Positions 23,867-34,344 of a DNA stretch of 64,000 nt are shown here, in pieces. The notes under the pieces are model-generated. The model was not told where the DNA came from. It was given only the letters and a program-made list of their open reading frames with translations, and searched no databases. Made by a program: the position numbers and the translations under genes. Every line of letters starts with the position of its first letter. Positions within the stretch are counted from its first letter, which is position 1. This DNA comes from Heliopora coerulea (lineage: Eukaryota; Cnidaria; Anthozoa; Scleralcyonacea; Helioporidae), in the NCBI GenBank assembly GCA_030142905.1, contig JASJOG010000008.1, positions 2,604,001 through 2,668,000 on the forward strand. The letters run 5' to 3'.

Positions 23867-24364
23867 GTTTATGATTTTAGAAATTTGAGAGCTTGGATAT
23901 ATGTTAAGATAGATGAATGATCTTCAAGCTCTGTACTCAGAAAATGATTTCTGAGCCCCAGACGGGGATCGAACCCGCAACCTTCTGATGACCAGTGAGA
24001 CACTCTAACCATTGAGCTACCAAGACTCAGATGGTGAGCTAAGGTGCAAGTTTGATATATATGTGCGACCTAAGCGGAAGCCACTATATATTAATAATGA
24101 TGAAGACAGTTTATGATTTTAGAAATTTCAGAGCTTGGATATATGTTAAGATAGATGAATGATCTTCAAGCTCTGTACTCAGAAAATGATTTCTGATCCC
24201 CAGACGGGGATCGATCCCGCAACCTTCTGATGACCGGTGAGACGCTCTAACCATTGAGCTACCAAGACTCACCGGTCATCAGAAGGTTGCGGGTTCGATC
24301 CCCGTCTGGTGATCAGAAATCATTTTCTGAGTACAGAGCTTGAAGATCATTCATCTATCTTAAT
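23867..24364 (-). mobile_element. tandem tRNA-SINE dimer, one unit folded back
   Basis: Two SINE units in minus orientation. Unit 1 (23867-24106) has the full order: head gtggcttccgctta, A box tagctcaatggttagag, B box ggttcgatcccc, body, tail tctaaaatcataaac. Unit 2 (24107-24364) begins with the same tail but, past the A box, repeats its B-box half in inverted form and ends at atcattcatctatctta. The whole dimer is flanked by atttacattct at 23856-23866 and 24365-24375, an 11-bp target duplication, so it was inserted as one piece. Being pol III derived, it needs LINE proteins supplied in trans. Confidence 0.85.
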
Positions 24365-24375
24365 ATTTACATTCT

Positions 24376-26129
24376 CTTACACTGCATAAGCACAGGTGAA
24401 ATTAAAAGTGCTGCAACGTAAAATAGTTACTCGAATGGTTTGCAAAGGCTTAGGTAAAGGGGCTTCCCGTGAAGATTTATGGAGCCGGCGAACCATTCTC
24501 TGCTTTTCCAGGGAAGTCTGGCTTCACGTTACCATGGAAGGATGACAAGCAGTTGTGGGCATTTTTATAAACTCAATAAATTGAAACAACTGCAGTATTA
24601 TTAGTGTTGTTGGTTCCTCAACGTTCCTGACAACATGGTTCAGCCAGCAATACTGTGACAATTCGCGATACTTCAGCATTTGTAGCTGAGAGGCGTCTAC
24701 TCTTCCTACATACTTCTAATTTTGCAGCTTTTTGTTTCATTCAAGTGACAGTTAGGCATTTTGTTTTAATAAGTTTAGAAATTATGTCAGTTTGAGTTCG
24801 TTCTCACAACAGGTATTGTTTTTAGTAGGTACGCATTGTAGCATTATCTAGAATAGTCATTTGTACATTTGTGCAAACAAACATAGTCTTACCAACAACA
24901 GTGAAAGAGGCAACAGATCTCATAATTAATATTGCGGTGGGCGACTCTGCGATTTTAGACCACGATCAGCGCAGTTTAAAACTTACTTGATGGTCAGAGC
25001 CCTTTTATCTGTTTCAGTCTTAGCTTCTTAATAAGTCTCAACCGTTTCAGTCTATAGTCTTACTTAAACACAAAACAAAATGAAATTATTCGTACTTACT
25101 TACTCCCTTCATTAATAAATTCTACAAAGTTCATTTCGATTTTTAGCTATTCGTATTTCGTGGCAATAAGAATACCAAAATATTTAATTGTTGGTTTTGG
25201 TCGTACCGCGATGAAAAACATTTCCCCTCGGCTTATGGCCTTGTGCTGTGATTTGAACCTGGACAACATATTTCTGTGTCATTTTATAGCCAAGGTCACG
25301 TTATGGTCTAGATGTTTCGTCCACTTTTGGATAACGTGGTGCATTCTTGAAATTGTCGCTTGATTCCTAGCTTTCTTTAGTTAGCCTTGAGCGGTATTCT
25401 GGTACCCAGTACTGTGACAGTTACCTATGCTTTTTTGCTTGTTTTTTCGTTCATTTGTTTTTTGGGGGGTTTTTTTTGGGTTTTTTTGTAAATAGTTGCC
25501 AATACAGTTACATTAGGAAAAGTATAAATAGTTACTGCTAAAAGTTACACTTACGTAAAAGTAACTCGTTACAGTTACAGAGTTGCTTTTCTAAAAATGT
25601 AATTAGTTACAAAGTTACATTCGTTTACTTCACCTAGTGAAGTGGAAAGAGAAATAAGCACTGGATTCTCGTCAGATTAAAGCAAATTATGTTTCCCAGA
25701 CTACGTTTATTTTTCTTAATTTCAGTTGGACAGAAACAAGTTAATATAGCACAGTTATGAGGGCGCGTTTAATTTAAGCGATTTCTAGTTCCCATTGAAT
25801 GAGGGAACCAACGAAGAGCACGTGTATGTTGGGTTTAGGAAACAACTTAACGTCAGTTCCTCTGATGGTTTTGTCTTCATATCTCTTGCCTCCGCCATCA
25901 TGATCTTCCTAGCAAGTATCCTCGAAAAATGTTCAAGCTGTAGCGTAAATGTTGTTGTCTTTTTTGGAGAATAACAGCATTTTTGACCACTTTCGTGTTT
26001 GTGCAATGATTCAAACGGTTTTGTGAGTGGACAAGTCTCTCCCAGGAAAAACCTATCAAACGAAGACGCATACTAAGAACATAGCGGCTGCTGATAGAAC
26101 AAGGACTAATTAATTACTGTGTTTTGACT
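24376..26129. other. IP6K copy B intron with T/G run and GTTAC repeat
   Basis: A T/G-rich run lies at about 25430-25490. A second GTTAC-rich tract lies at about 25485-25625 (gttacactta, gtaactcgttacagttac), related to those at 16560-16740 and 26210-26345. No exon recognised. Confidence 0.45.
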
Positions 26130-26350
26130 TCTGGTTGATTACTAATTCTGTGGAACAGAAATAGATTTAGATTACAATAAATAATTGCAACCCAATGGCA
26201 AATGTAGCCAGCTACAATTACTCTTTCGGTTAAGTTGTTACAAGTTCCCGTTAAAGTTACTTTTCCCAGAAGAGTAACTAGTTACCGTTACGGTTACAAA
26301 AAAAGTAACGATTACTTCTCACTAGTTACTTGTAAGTAAGTTACTACCAG
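26130..26350 (+). repeat. GTTAC-rich dispersed repeat, copy 2
   Basis: Opens cttctggttgattactaatt and ends agtaactagttaccgttacg through gtaagtaagttactacc. Same order and orientation as 16480-16745, clearly diverged. Confidence 0.5.
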
Positions 26351-26540
26351 CTTTGGAATTATCTTAATGCTGTGATATTGGATGTAATAAAAATAAGTTA
26401 TGTATGTAGATATGGAGAACAGCCATTTGGTTATCGTCCATTGGAGGATAACTATGGACGTTAGGTGAATACGGTAATATGATTGTTTCAGATCTTCATA
26501 TACATATAGTTAACTTTTTGTATTTTCCTGCCACCTCTAG

Positions 26541-26587
26541 ATTTACAATGAATAATGATGACCCTAGCTTTAACGATTCATCATTAG
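26541..26587 (+). CDS. candidate small exon 3 of IP6K copy B
   Basis: A 47-nt segment between a strong pyrimidine tract plus acceptor (cctgccacctctag) and a good donor (g|gtaagat). It enters in phase 2 (cg from exon 2 plus a makes Arg) and leaves in phase 1 (g plus ag from exon 4 makes Glu), exactly the phases required, because exons 2 and 4 cannot be joined directly in frame. It encodes FTMNNDDPSFNDSSL, acidic and Asn-rich. It lacks the NPW-type motif that normally precedes the kinase core in this family, so either this gene has lost it, another exon pair was missed, or this exon is wrong. Confidence 0.45.
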
Positions 26588-27089
26588 GTAAGATTTGTTT
26601 TAACAAGTTCAGTCGAGAAAGAAATTAGCTAAAATCCGATCGTAGTTCTGTAGATTGTGGCCGTTCACAATTCGAGCATCCAGATACTAATTCTTGGGTC
26701 TGGGGAAGAATTTGGAATGAGAACGTCCAACTGTTCAGCGGTGTGACGTATGTGCCGATATTCTCCAAATGTCAGTGAATAATTGAATAGGTGGTGCAGA
26801 TAAGGGTATTAATTTCGACATAGTTGGTCTTTGCCTAATTTTGTGAATTGAGTATCTCTTCTCAAAAGCATTTCTGGTGCCAAGATATTTTTCGTGCTGT
26901 CATATTATGCTTCATACTCAATTTGATATTATCATATTATGTTTTATACTCAATTTGACTGCACTGTATGAGGTTAACCACTGTAAAAAATGTTCACTTC
27001 GGCTTACAACTTTTGTGAGATTGAAGATTAAAAGCTCCTTTGCAATGACATTATTATAAGTATATACAGCTACGTTGGCAGGCCATGTT

Positions 27090-27172
27090 TTTAACTCTTT
27101 GAATGCCAAGGACATATGTATACCTCGTCTACTCCAGATATAAATGGAACTGGTTGACATTCAAAGAGTTAG
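27090..27172. repeat. short inverted-repeat element
   Basis: taactctttgaatgccaa at about 27091 and ttgacattcaaagagtta at about 27154 are complementary at 17 of 18 positions and enclose about 45 bp. Looks like a miniature element or its solo ends. Confidence 0.55.
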
Positions 27173-27573
27173 TTTGATTGCTTTAATGAAGTTATAGCAC
27201 GGATATTGAAGTGCCTATCCGTTGTGTGAGTTTCTGACATTATGATCTTTGTAACCTACTGGGTCAAATGTGCAATGAACTTCATCTTAGCATATATTTT
27301 TTTAAAGCAAAAGTTGGTGATTTTAAAATGTAGCCGGGAGAGAAAAACTAGTAACTATAGCTGCCCGGAGATGACGTTTGTAAGAACACGGTAAAACATT
27401 GTATGATAGATTGAATTGCAGAACACGAAGGAAGAGTATAGATCGAGCCGACGTTTTTCGAAATAAGATCGTCAAACATGTTTAATAATAAGCAGAGTGT
27501 ACTTCATGATGTCTTCTCCTTCCTCCGATATCGAAAATGGTTATCTGGTGTCATTGTTGCGACGCACTTCAGA

Positions 27574-27700
27574 TTGAAGTGAAAGCGTGCACTTTCAGAC
27601 ATGTTTTAGAAGAGGCAGATTTTGCGGAGGAATATCCAAATATTATCGTATCAAGATATTTGAAGCTCTTAGATTTTATCAAAACGTTTAATGCTTTGCT
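27574..27700 (+). other. possible exon-like ORF, selenoprotein W/MIEN1-like resemblance
   Basis: After a cgcacttcag acceptor-like site the frame reads IEVKACTFRHVLEEADFAEE, then YPNIIVSRYLKLL. The combination of a Cys near the start, helix, then YPxIxVxSR recalls the thioredoxin-fold SelW/SelT/MIEN1 family, but the CxxC/U pair is not intact and no partner exons were found. It lies inside the intron of IP6K copy B. It is weakly supported and may be chance. Confidence 0.15.
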
Positions 27701-30430
27701 TGGGGTGAATACAATCTGCAACTGCTACAATTTAGTTTCTCCCTTTTGGCTATTTGTTTGATAAGTCCCAAGGTGGCCCACTCGGCACACAAAAAGATTT
27801 CTACTTATTACGACATTTTTGGCTTACAAATGCTGCAACAACATTATTATCATGACTGGACAACATGTTTGGAAACATTGCTTAGGCTTTGCACCACAAC
27901 TTTGTTCATACCTTTTTGCAACAGTGATCTAGTTGCGCGTTTTGACATGTGTAGCAGGCATTTCAGGCTATTATCTACTATGTAATTTTTAGTGGATGAT
28001 TTGTATAAAAAAAAACCCAGTACTAAACATAACATCTAGTGTGACCCACTTTAGCCGTCTAATTGGCTTCTGATCTACTAGTAAGCTACGATGTTATCCG
28101 ATTTTGAATGGTGTTGATTTCATAAAAGCCACTTGATGTTGTTAAAATGTAACTATTGTTGACGGGCCTTATGTATCAGTAGAAAGATATGAATCTTTCT
28201 AGTGATACATACCTGGCAATAAATAAATATTATTCCATTCATACTTATTTAGAAATGTGGGTGAAAGATCTTGTGATGGGTTTTAGCATAACCAAAACTT
28301 TTTCATATCAAAATTTTCTGTGAAGTGATGATAATGTGCATAACCGGACTAAGTTTAGGATCAATTATTTATGGTTTTGTATCAAAACCAATTTTTCAGT
28401 CAAGGCTAGATCCACGCATTACGAACACTTTCCAAAAATACGTGGAGGAATAAAGGACAATTATATATGGAAGTAGAAGTGAATATCTACACTATTCACC
28501 GACACTGAAGTGAATAATTGTTTTAGCATATACGTGGCAAAATTGTTTTCACGTATATTGTTTTTTAATTTTTTAAAACAATTTTATGAAACGTCCGCTT
28601 GTAGCCCACTCATCATTTGTAAACAAAATATTTTGAATACATCCTGAGTGCATTTATCGCTAAAAAGTAGAAGAAATACATGTCTTTGAATACTTAATTG
28701 CCAAATTTTGTTGCTGTTTTGGTGTTATCTGGCACGGCGATATCGTTTATTGAAAAAAAGTTGTTCTTTCTTAACGTAAACAAAACCGGACGCCATCTGG
28801 TTTTCCTCGGAGGTGAATAGTGTAGGATATCTCGCAGATATAGGAACCTTCCAGATTGCCAAAAAACACTATTCACCCGCGAGGTATATGCTAAAATAGT
28901 TTAGGCCCTTGAGGTTATGTGTATTAAAGTCATCCACGGTCCATGACAAAATTTCTCTGATTCATCTTTTGCCGGTGGTGGTGGTGGTGGTGGTGGTAAA
29001 ACTTTATATAACTACGCTGACCTCAACAACGTTAGCTGATTTCCACGAGGGGAATCATACATTTATATATTCAAATTTAAAATATTATGAAAAAGATGTT
29101 CTGTAAATTGTATAAACTACCATAATGAATCACAGTTGTGATTTAGTATGTATGACGGAAGTTATAAACGAATTGAGCACGTTTCAACAGAATCAGACAA
29201 ATCGGACCAATTTTGCCAACAGCTGCTCAACTAATTCTAACGATGAACTGGTAGCTTTCAATGTCGCATGACAACAAAGATATTTTTAACAAAATTCGAA
29301 AAAAACAAAAACAGAGCAACTAAATTATATCCGGTGCATGCAGATTGTGTTTATTTCAATTGAAGTATTAGCCGTCTGGATGAAATCGTGAAGCCTTAAA
29401 CATCTACAATGTGGTAAAATGCCTCTTTCAAAAATTATGCATGAGTTCAATCTCTGTCCGAAACTTTCTTGACCATTGTTGGTACAAGAGAAGGAAGAGA
29501 ACATTCTAAAATGTACTCCGCTTATTTTAACTCTCATTACTATCTTGTTTTGATAAATTCCATTCAATTCACTCCCTTTATTCGTATTTCTCTGTTGAAT
29601 TCCTAATACGGTGTTTTCGCGACTCCCTACTTTGACATCTTTTCCGTCCCTAGATACCAATTTTTTTTCTCCCGGCCATATTTTGAAAAACCTCAATATC
29701 GCCAGCTTCAGTGTTAGAAAACATATGATTGATATGAAGTTGAACTTCAGTGCAAGTTTGGCCCATGCAGTTTTTTCAGGTGCTTACGAAAATCACAAAA
29801 GGTTAAGTACTTTAACTCTTTTCCGGCGGGATAAGACTACCATTATTTTACCCTGGATCACGCCAGACGATTTTACTCGACAACAGGAGTGCTCCCGCTT
29901 AGGAAGACTTATAACCATCAAAATTAAAGCACAGCTCAGCGTTTCCGTGACATATTATGGTCTCACGTAGGACATGATGCACAGTTTATGTTATATTTCA
30001 AGTTCATTATTGTGTACGATGTTGCTACTACTGTAACTGGTCAACCCTCCACAAAGGGGACACCTTCACTAAGGGGGAACTTCTCTTGGTCCTCTGGGTG
30101 CCGGTGCCCCCTTTATAGATGATCGACTTTAGCAGTTAGACATGGACGTTATAATTCATTCGTACCGTAAGTAATAGTAATATACAACATTCACATCGAG
30201 TCTGCATGGCATAAACAACGTGCACCTTGTAGACCCCTTACGGTTTGGCCGCCTGCTAAAAGCAGTAAATGCCGTTGCATTTATTGCTTATTGGTCAGTT
30301 TCACGGTGCTCAATCGTGGTAGTCTTCTAGAAAAAAAAGAAGCAGCTATTGTGCAATTGACATCCAGCATGACCGCGGTATAATTGTTTTTCGAATCTCA
30401 GGTGATTTATTGATTAATTTTGAATTTCAG

Positions 30431-30609
30431 AGTACATTCTGTTAGAAAACGTTGTTGGTCATTGCAAATATCCTTGTATCCTGGATTTAAAAATGGGGAC
30501 TGAAAAGCACAAAGACTATATGGTTAGTAAAGAAGAGGCGGACAGACGACAAGCTCGATGGGATCAAACTACATCGAGGAGTCTTGGAGTACGTATTTGC
30601 GGCATGAAG
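30431..30609 (+). CDS. inositol hexakisphosphate kinase-like, copy B, exon 4 (substrate-binding core)
   Basis: Entered through tgaatttcag in phase 1, this exon reads EYILLENVVGHCKYPCILDL then KMGTEKHKDYMVSKEEADRR, QARWDQTTSRSLGVRICGMK, and ends exactly at a codon boundary before gttggt. The PCILDLKMGT block is the PxxxDxKxG inositol-phosphate binding signature of the family. The LLENVVGHCKYPC lead-in and the SLGVRICGM end are those of IP6K rather than IPMK or IP3K. The next exon begins VYHV at 33826, giving the family's CGMKVY junction. The frame has no defects. Confidence 0.93.
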
Positions 30610-33600
30610 GTTGGTAGCACCAGTCCTGACTAAGTTTCCGTGAACGATTTACGATATTAGGTACTGAATTTCTCCACACACTGTCATGCTTCGATTCTGT
30701 CGTCTATTTGGCTATCAGTCTGTCCGTCCTCCATTCCATCCCATCCAAATTTCCATCCGCCCATCCATCCATCCATCCATCCATCCCACCCATCCATTCC
30801 ACCCATCCATCCAACCTATTCATTCCACCTAGCCCACCATCCCATCCAACCATCTTTCCAATTTGGTTCAATTTAATTTACCTCTGTCAATCGAATGCGG
30901 GAAAAGAGTCTTCTTCTACATGTTTAATCACAGGTGTGTCTGTGCGTTAATTTCGGAGTAACTTTAGCGTTTGTACTACATTTTTTAGCATGGATAGCAT
31001 GGTTTAGCCTTCTAAAGCACTATCTTCGATATTTTGTGAGAAAACCGATTCAAAATTTCAAGATGACATTTTATGTTAGTGCTAAGACCTCGTCCCACTA
31101 TTCTTCAAAGTTATCGTATGGATACAATACCATCACTCGTGCGCAAGCAACGTCATTTGTTAACTAAAGACTTAAAGAGCTAGATGTGTCACTTGTTCCA
31201 GATCCATGTTCATGCGAGAATTCAACGGCATGTCAGCAACTGTAGCTCTTTAACCAGTTATAGTTCTAGACCAAGGTAGTTAATATTGCCGTTGAAACAT
31301 TTAGCAGAAACATCATAACACGAGTTCTAGGTCTTGGCGATAGTCAAGTTCTAGTTCTTGGCACAAGTCATCAGCCAATACTTTGGCTGATGACTTGTGT
31401 CTACAGGGTTAAATAGACAGGTAGTAATCTTAAAATGAATATCAAAGCCCACTACAGTATACGACGAAGAGCCATGGGGTTCAAAATGTTTTTTTATTTT
31501 CAATGTTTTATTTAAAACGTGCTTTCTAACGTTGGATCTCTTACGTGAATCTTCTGTGGGAAAGATGTGAAAAATGTAATTGGTCCAGTATCTGAAACAA
31601 GAGAAACGTTATCTTTGTGTAGGGGGAAGGAAGGAGATTGGTGGAATTTGGTTTTGTACTTTCAGAAAAATAGTGAAATTGTGACAAACCCTTATTTAAA
31701 TCCTTGGATTCACAGCTATTAGCGCTATAATGGGTCATGTTTGGAGATGTAGTGAAACCACATTTTAAAGTTCCGACCGGAATCGGAATTGACCAGATCT
31801 AAAAAACAAAAAAAACTCGCAGCCATACTCTATCACGGTAACCTCCCAGTGGAATGAAGATAACCCCTCATTAAATAATCCTTTTTAGTATAGTTGGCCA
31901 ATTCATAGAATTGTCTTTCACAATTAAGTGAAATGTGGTAAACACTTCCATAATATTTTCCTGTAATTAGTGCTTTTTTCCCCTAATTGACATAGCTTTT
32001 ACGATCTAATAATGTAAGTATTGCTGTAATACTGTATTAATATTAATATTGTAATGCTTGTATCTAGTTTATGTATAGTATTAAGTATTATACATATATA
32101 AACATATATAAAGTATTATACATATATAAACAGTGATATACATATGTAAACTGAGTGGCTACCGTTGGAAAATATTACATAATGATAATGATAATAATAA
32201 TAATAACGATACTAATATTACGATACTGATTTAAATTCACACAACTTCCATATTGATAAACATTGTTGAACTTTGATTTTTATTTTGCAGTGAAAATGAA
32301 ATCATTTGGTAGCTTTTAAACAATACTTTTTTGACTAGTGAGTTCCACACCAATTTTATTTCAGAAATTAGGAAAATCTGTACCAATATTTTTCATGAGT
32401 TTTCGCCGGAATCAGAAATTAGGAAAATCTGAGTCCGGTTGCACTTGTAGAATGCTTTTTTTACGGCTTCCGTTGTGTAAGGAGTTTCTTTGGATAAGAT
32501 TTTTTGTCCTTCCAATGGTATACGTTATAAGTTCAGTTATAAAAAGATTTTTATAAGGGCTTTCTAGATAAACAGTTGCAGTTTAGAGAGATTAGAGGCG
32601 AATTTAATGTTGTTCTGAACCGTCTGTACGCTTGTGGCACTTCGGAAACTTTTACCACCAGAAAGCGCGTTAAAGTGTGTGCAATATATGTGATTTGAAT
32701 AACAAAAATTACTAAGGACTAGTTAGAAGCTTAGAAAGCGTTAGTTAATTTGTCTGATAATAATCATCCCACGAATCGGAAGTTCGAAAAATCACATTAA
32801 GCAGTCCTTAAAAATCTCATGAAATAATCCGTGGAAATTTCAGTAAACAGGCCACGAAATTACCTAGAAAAGGTCCTCAAAATCTCATCTCGTACTCATC
32901 AGAAGTCTTAAATTTCCCACTAGAGTCTATTTTGAACAATGAAAATCTGATTAAGCAGTCCGTAAAAATCTCATCAAGTGATCAGTTAAGATCTTGTCAA
33001 TGTGAAAATCTCGCCATGCACACCGAAAAAAAATTTTTGTCCACCAATTCAGCCACTGAAATTTCTAAAAGTAACTTTAACAGAATTTCATTTAGTGATT
33101 GTAAGATACTCAGGAAAGGATTACAAAGAGTTTTGATCCGCTTATGAATAGTATTCAAATTCTTTGTAGGTATTTTTTGGATACTTGCTGAAGTTTTTTC
33201 ATTTGTTGTTGGGATATTTTGCCACTGGTGAAATTTTTAAGGTTACTTTATTGTATAAGGACGCATGTGAGGCGTTATACTCCGCACTAAAAACGCTACA
33301 CACTTTTTTATGTTTCTTTTTTTACTCTTTTTTCTACTTTAATTTTTTTTGTTTCCTTATAAATAAAATAGCCATCTGTTAAAAACCTCTTGATTGACGC
33401 TTTGAATACATTCATTACTTCACCGCTACTCGGGTTTGATTTAGTTCCAGCCGGAGTCGAGGACTGCATTTTTTATAACTGGTCCTGAGTGGGTCTTAAA
33501 CTGGAACATTCTGAAACTCGAAAATTTTCATCATATGTAAGTTGCAGTTCATGTGATGGGGTGTAAAGACCAAGTATTCATTGAATATATCCCTCTGTTC

Positions 33601-33825
33601 AACAGCCAGTTTTCTCCTTCGTCCTTCAGTATTCGTTAGTCCCTTTTATTGGTTTGATCAAACAAATGCAAGTCTAAGAAACCTTGCAGGTAATGCATAT
33701 GTTTCACACGACGCAGAATGTTGTGTAAATAAGTGCATGTACTTCGCAAAATACATAGTTGTTGATTCTTTTTCCCCTGCAGTTCTCTTAACATTGTCTA
33801 CATGTACTTTTATTTTTTTTTATAG
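30610..33825. other. IP6K copy B last intron
   Basis: Contains a CATC/CATT microsatellite (about 30755-30850), the 17-bp-stem hairpin at 31362-31399, and TA- and ATA-rich tracts (32030-32215). Open frames at 32338 and 33185 are low-complexity. A pyrimidine tract precedes the 33826 acceptor. No other exon recognised. Confidence 0.5.
31362..31399. repeat. perfect hairpin, 17-bp stem and 4-nt loop
   Basis: cacaagtcatcagccaa, loop tact, then the exact complement. It lies in the intron of IP6K copy B, transcribed in sense with that gene. Confidence 0.8.
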
Positions 33826-34344
33826 GTGTACCATGTCAATAAAAGCGACTTCCTCGTGAAAAAAGGGGGTCGTCACTTAACTATTAAGGGCTTCAAGGAC
33901 GCGATCAAGACTTTTCTTTACAACGGGAAGCGTTTTAGGCTCGATGTTATCGAGCCCTACCTGAAACAACTTGGTGAACTTTTAACTGTCATGGAAAGCC
34001 AATCTTCATATCGATTTTACAACAGTTCGCTGCTGCTCATATACGAAGGCGAGGACTACTCTAAAATAGACAAGAGTACTGGGCATTGTCTGAATGACGA
34101 GGATCCATCGATGACAGTCTCAAGCGGAGCACAAAATTCGCGCGCAAATGTTGGTGTTCGAATGATCGATTTTGCTCATGTACATTATAACAATCAAACT
34201 GCTAACTCTGAACTGCTACATGTAGCCGACGAAGGATACCTCTTTGGTCTCAGGTCGGTTATTCGAATTTTGAAGGAAACTTTGGTAGAACTACAGAATA
34301 ATGAACCTTCAGGTAAAACAGAAGGAAAAAATAAATTAACATGA
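33826..34344 (+). CDS. inositol hexakisphosphate kinase-like, copy B, terminal exon
   Basis: Begins VYHVNKSDFLVKKGGRHLTI after a long pyrimidine acceptor (ttttttttatag) and continues GFKDAIKTFLYNGKRFRLDV, SYRFYNSSLLLIYEGE, VRMIDFAHVHY and EGYLFGLRSVIRILKE, stopping at 34342-34344. SLL(L/I)xYEG and IDFAH (Mg-coordinating Asp) are the C-terminal ATP-site motifs of inositol polyphosphate kinases. The insert between them (acidic and Ser-rich, about 30 residues) is variable, as in copy A. Compared with copy A (1901-2443), the exon start and domain order are the same; the two genes are tandem paralogs on the same strand about 32 kb apart. A possible AATAAA lies at 34786-34791. Confidence 0.93.
   Translation: MYHVNKSDFLVKKGGRHLTIKGFKDAIKTFLYNGKRFRLDVIEPYLKQLGELLTVMESQSSYRFYNSSLLLIYEGEDYSKIDKSTGHCLNDEDPSMTVSSGAQNSRANVGVRMIDFAHVHYNNQTANSELLHVADEGYLFGLRSVIRILKETLVELQNNEPSGKTEGKNKLT

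Larger units (their letters stand above)
26588..30430. other. IP6K copy B intron before the kinase-core exon
   Basis: Besides the small elements listed, there is a pair of inverted segments near 28493-28531 and 28868-28900 (tttagcatatac, cactattcacc) that suggests an old element of about 410 bp, and a GGT run at 28976-28996. Open frames at 29325-29696 (-) and 29611-29970 (+) overlap each other and show no motif. About 30032-30115 contains gtcaaccctccacaaagggg and similar lines, reminiscent of Tigger-type ends. The expected NPW-containing exon was searched for by eye and not found. Confidence 0.45.

Noticed and set aside
23960..24040. Functional tRNA gene
   Set aside because: A and B boxes are present, but acceptor and anticodon stems do not form and the sequence continues into a repeated non-tRNA body; it is a SINE.
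26675..26745. Alternative IP6K exon with NSWVWGRIWNEN in suitable phase
   Set aside because: The acceptor is poor, the donor gtgtga is weak, and the residues do not match the family's NPW block.
29325..29970. Overlapping open frames of 123 (-) and 119 (+) codons as genes
   Set aside because: They overlap in antisense, have no recognised motif or consistent splice partners, and are not needed for the IP6K frame.
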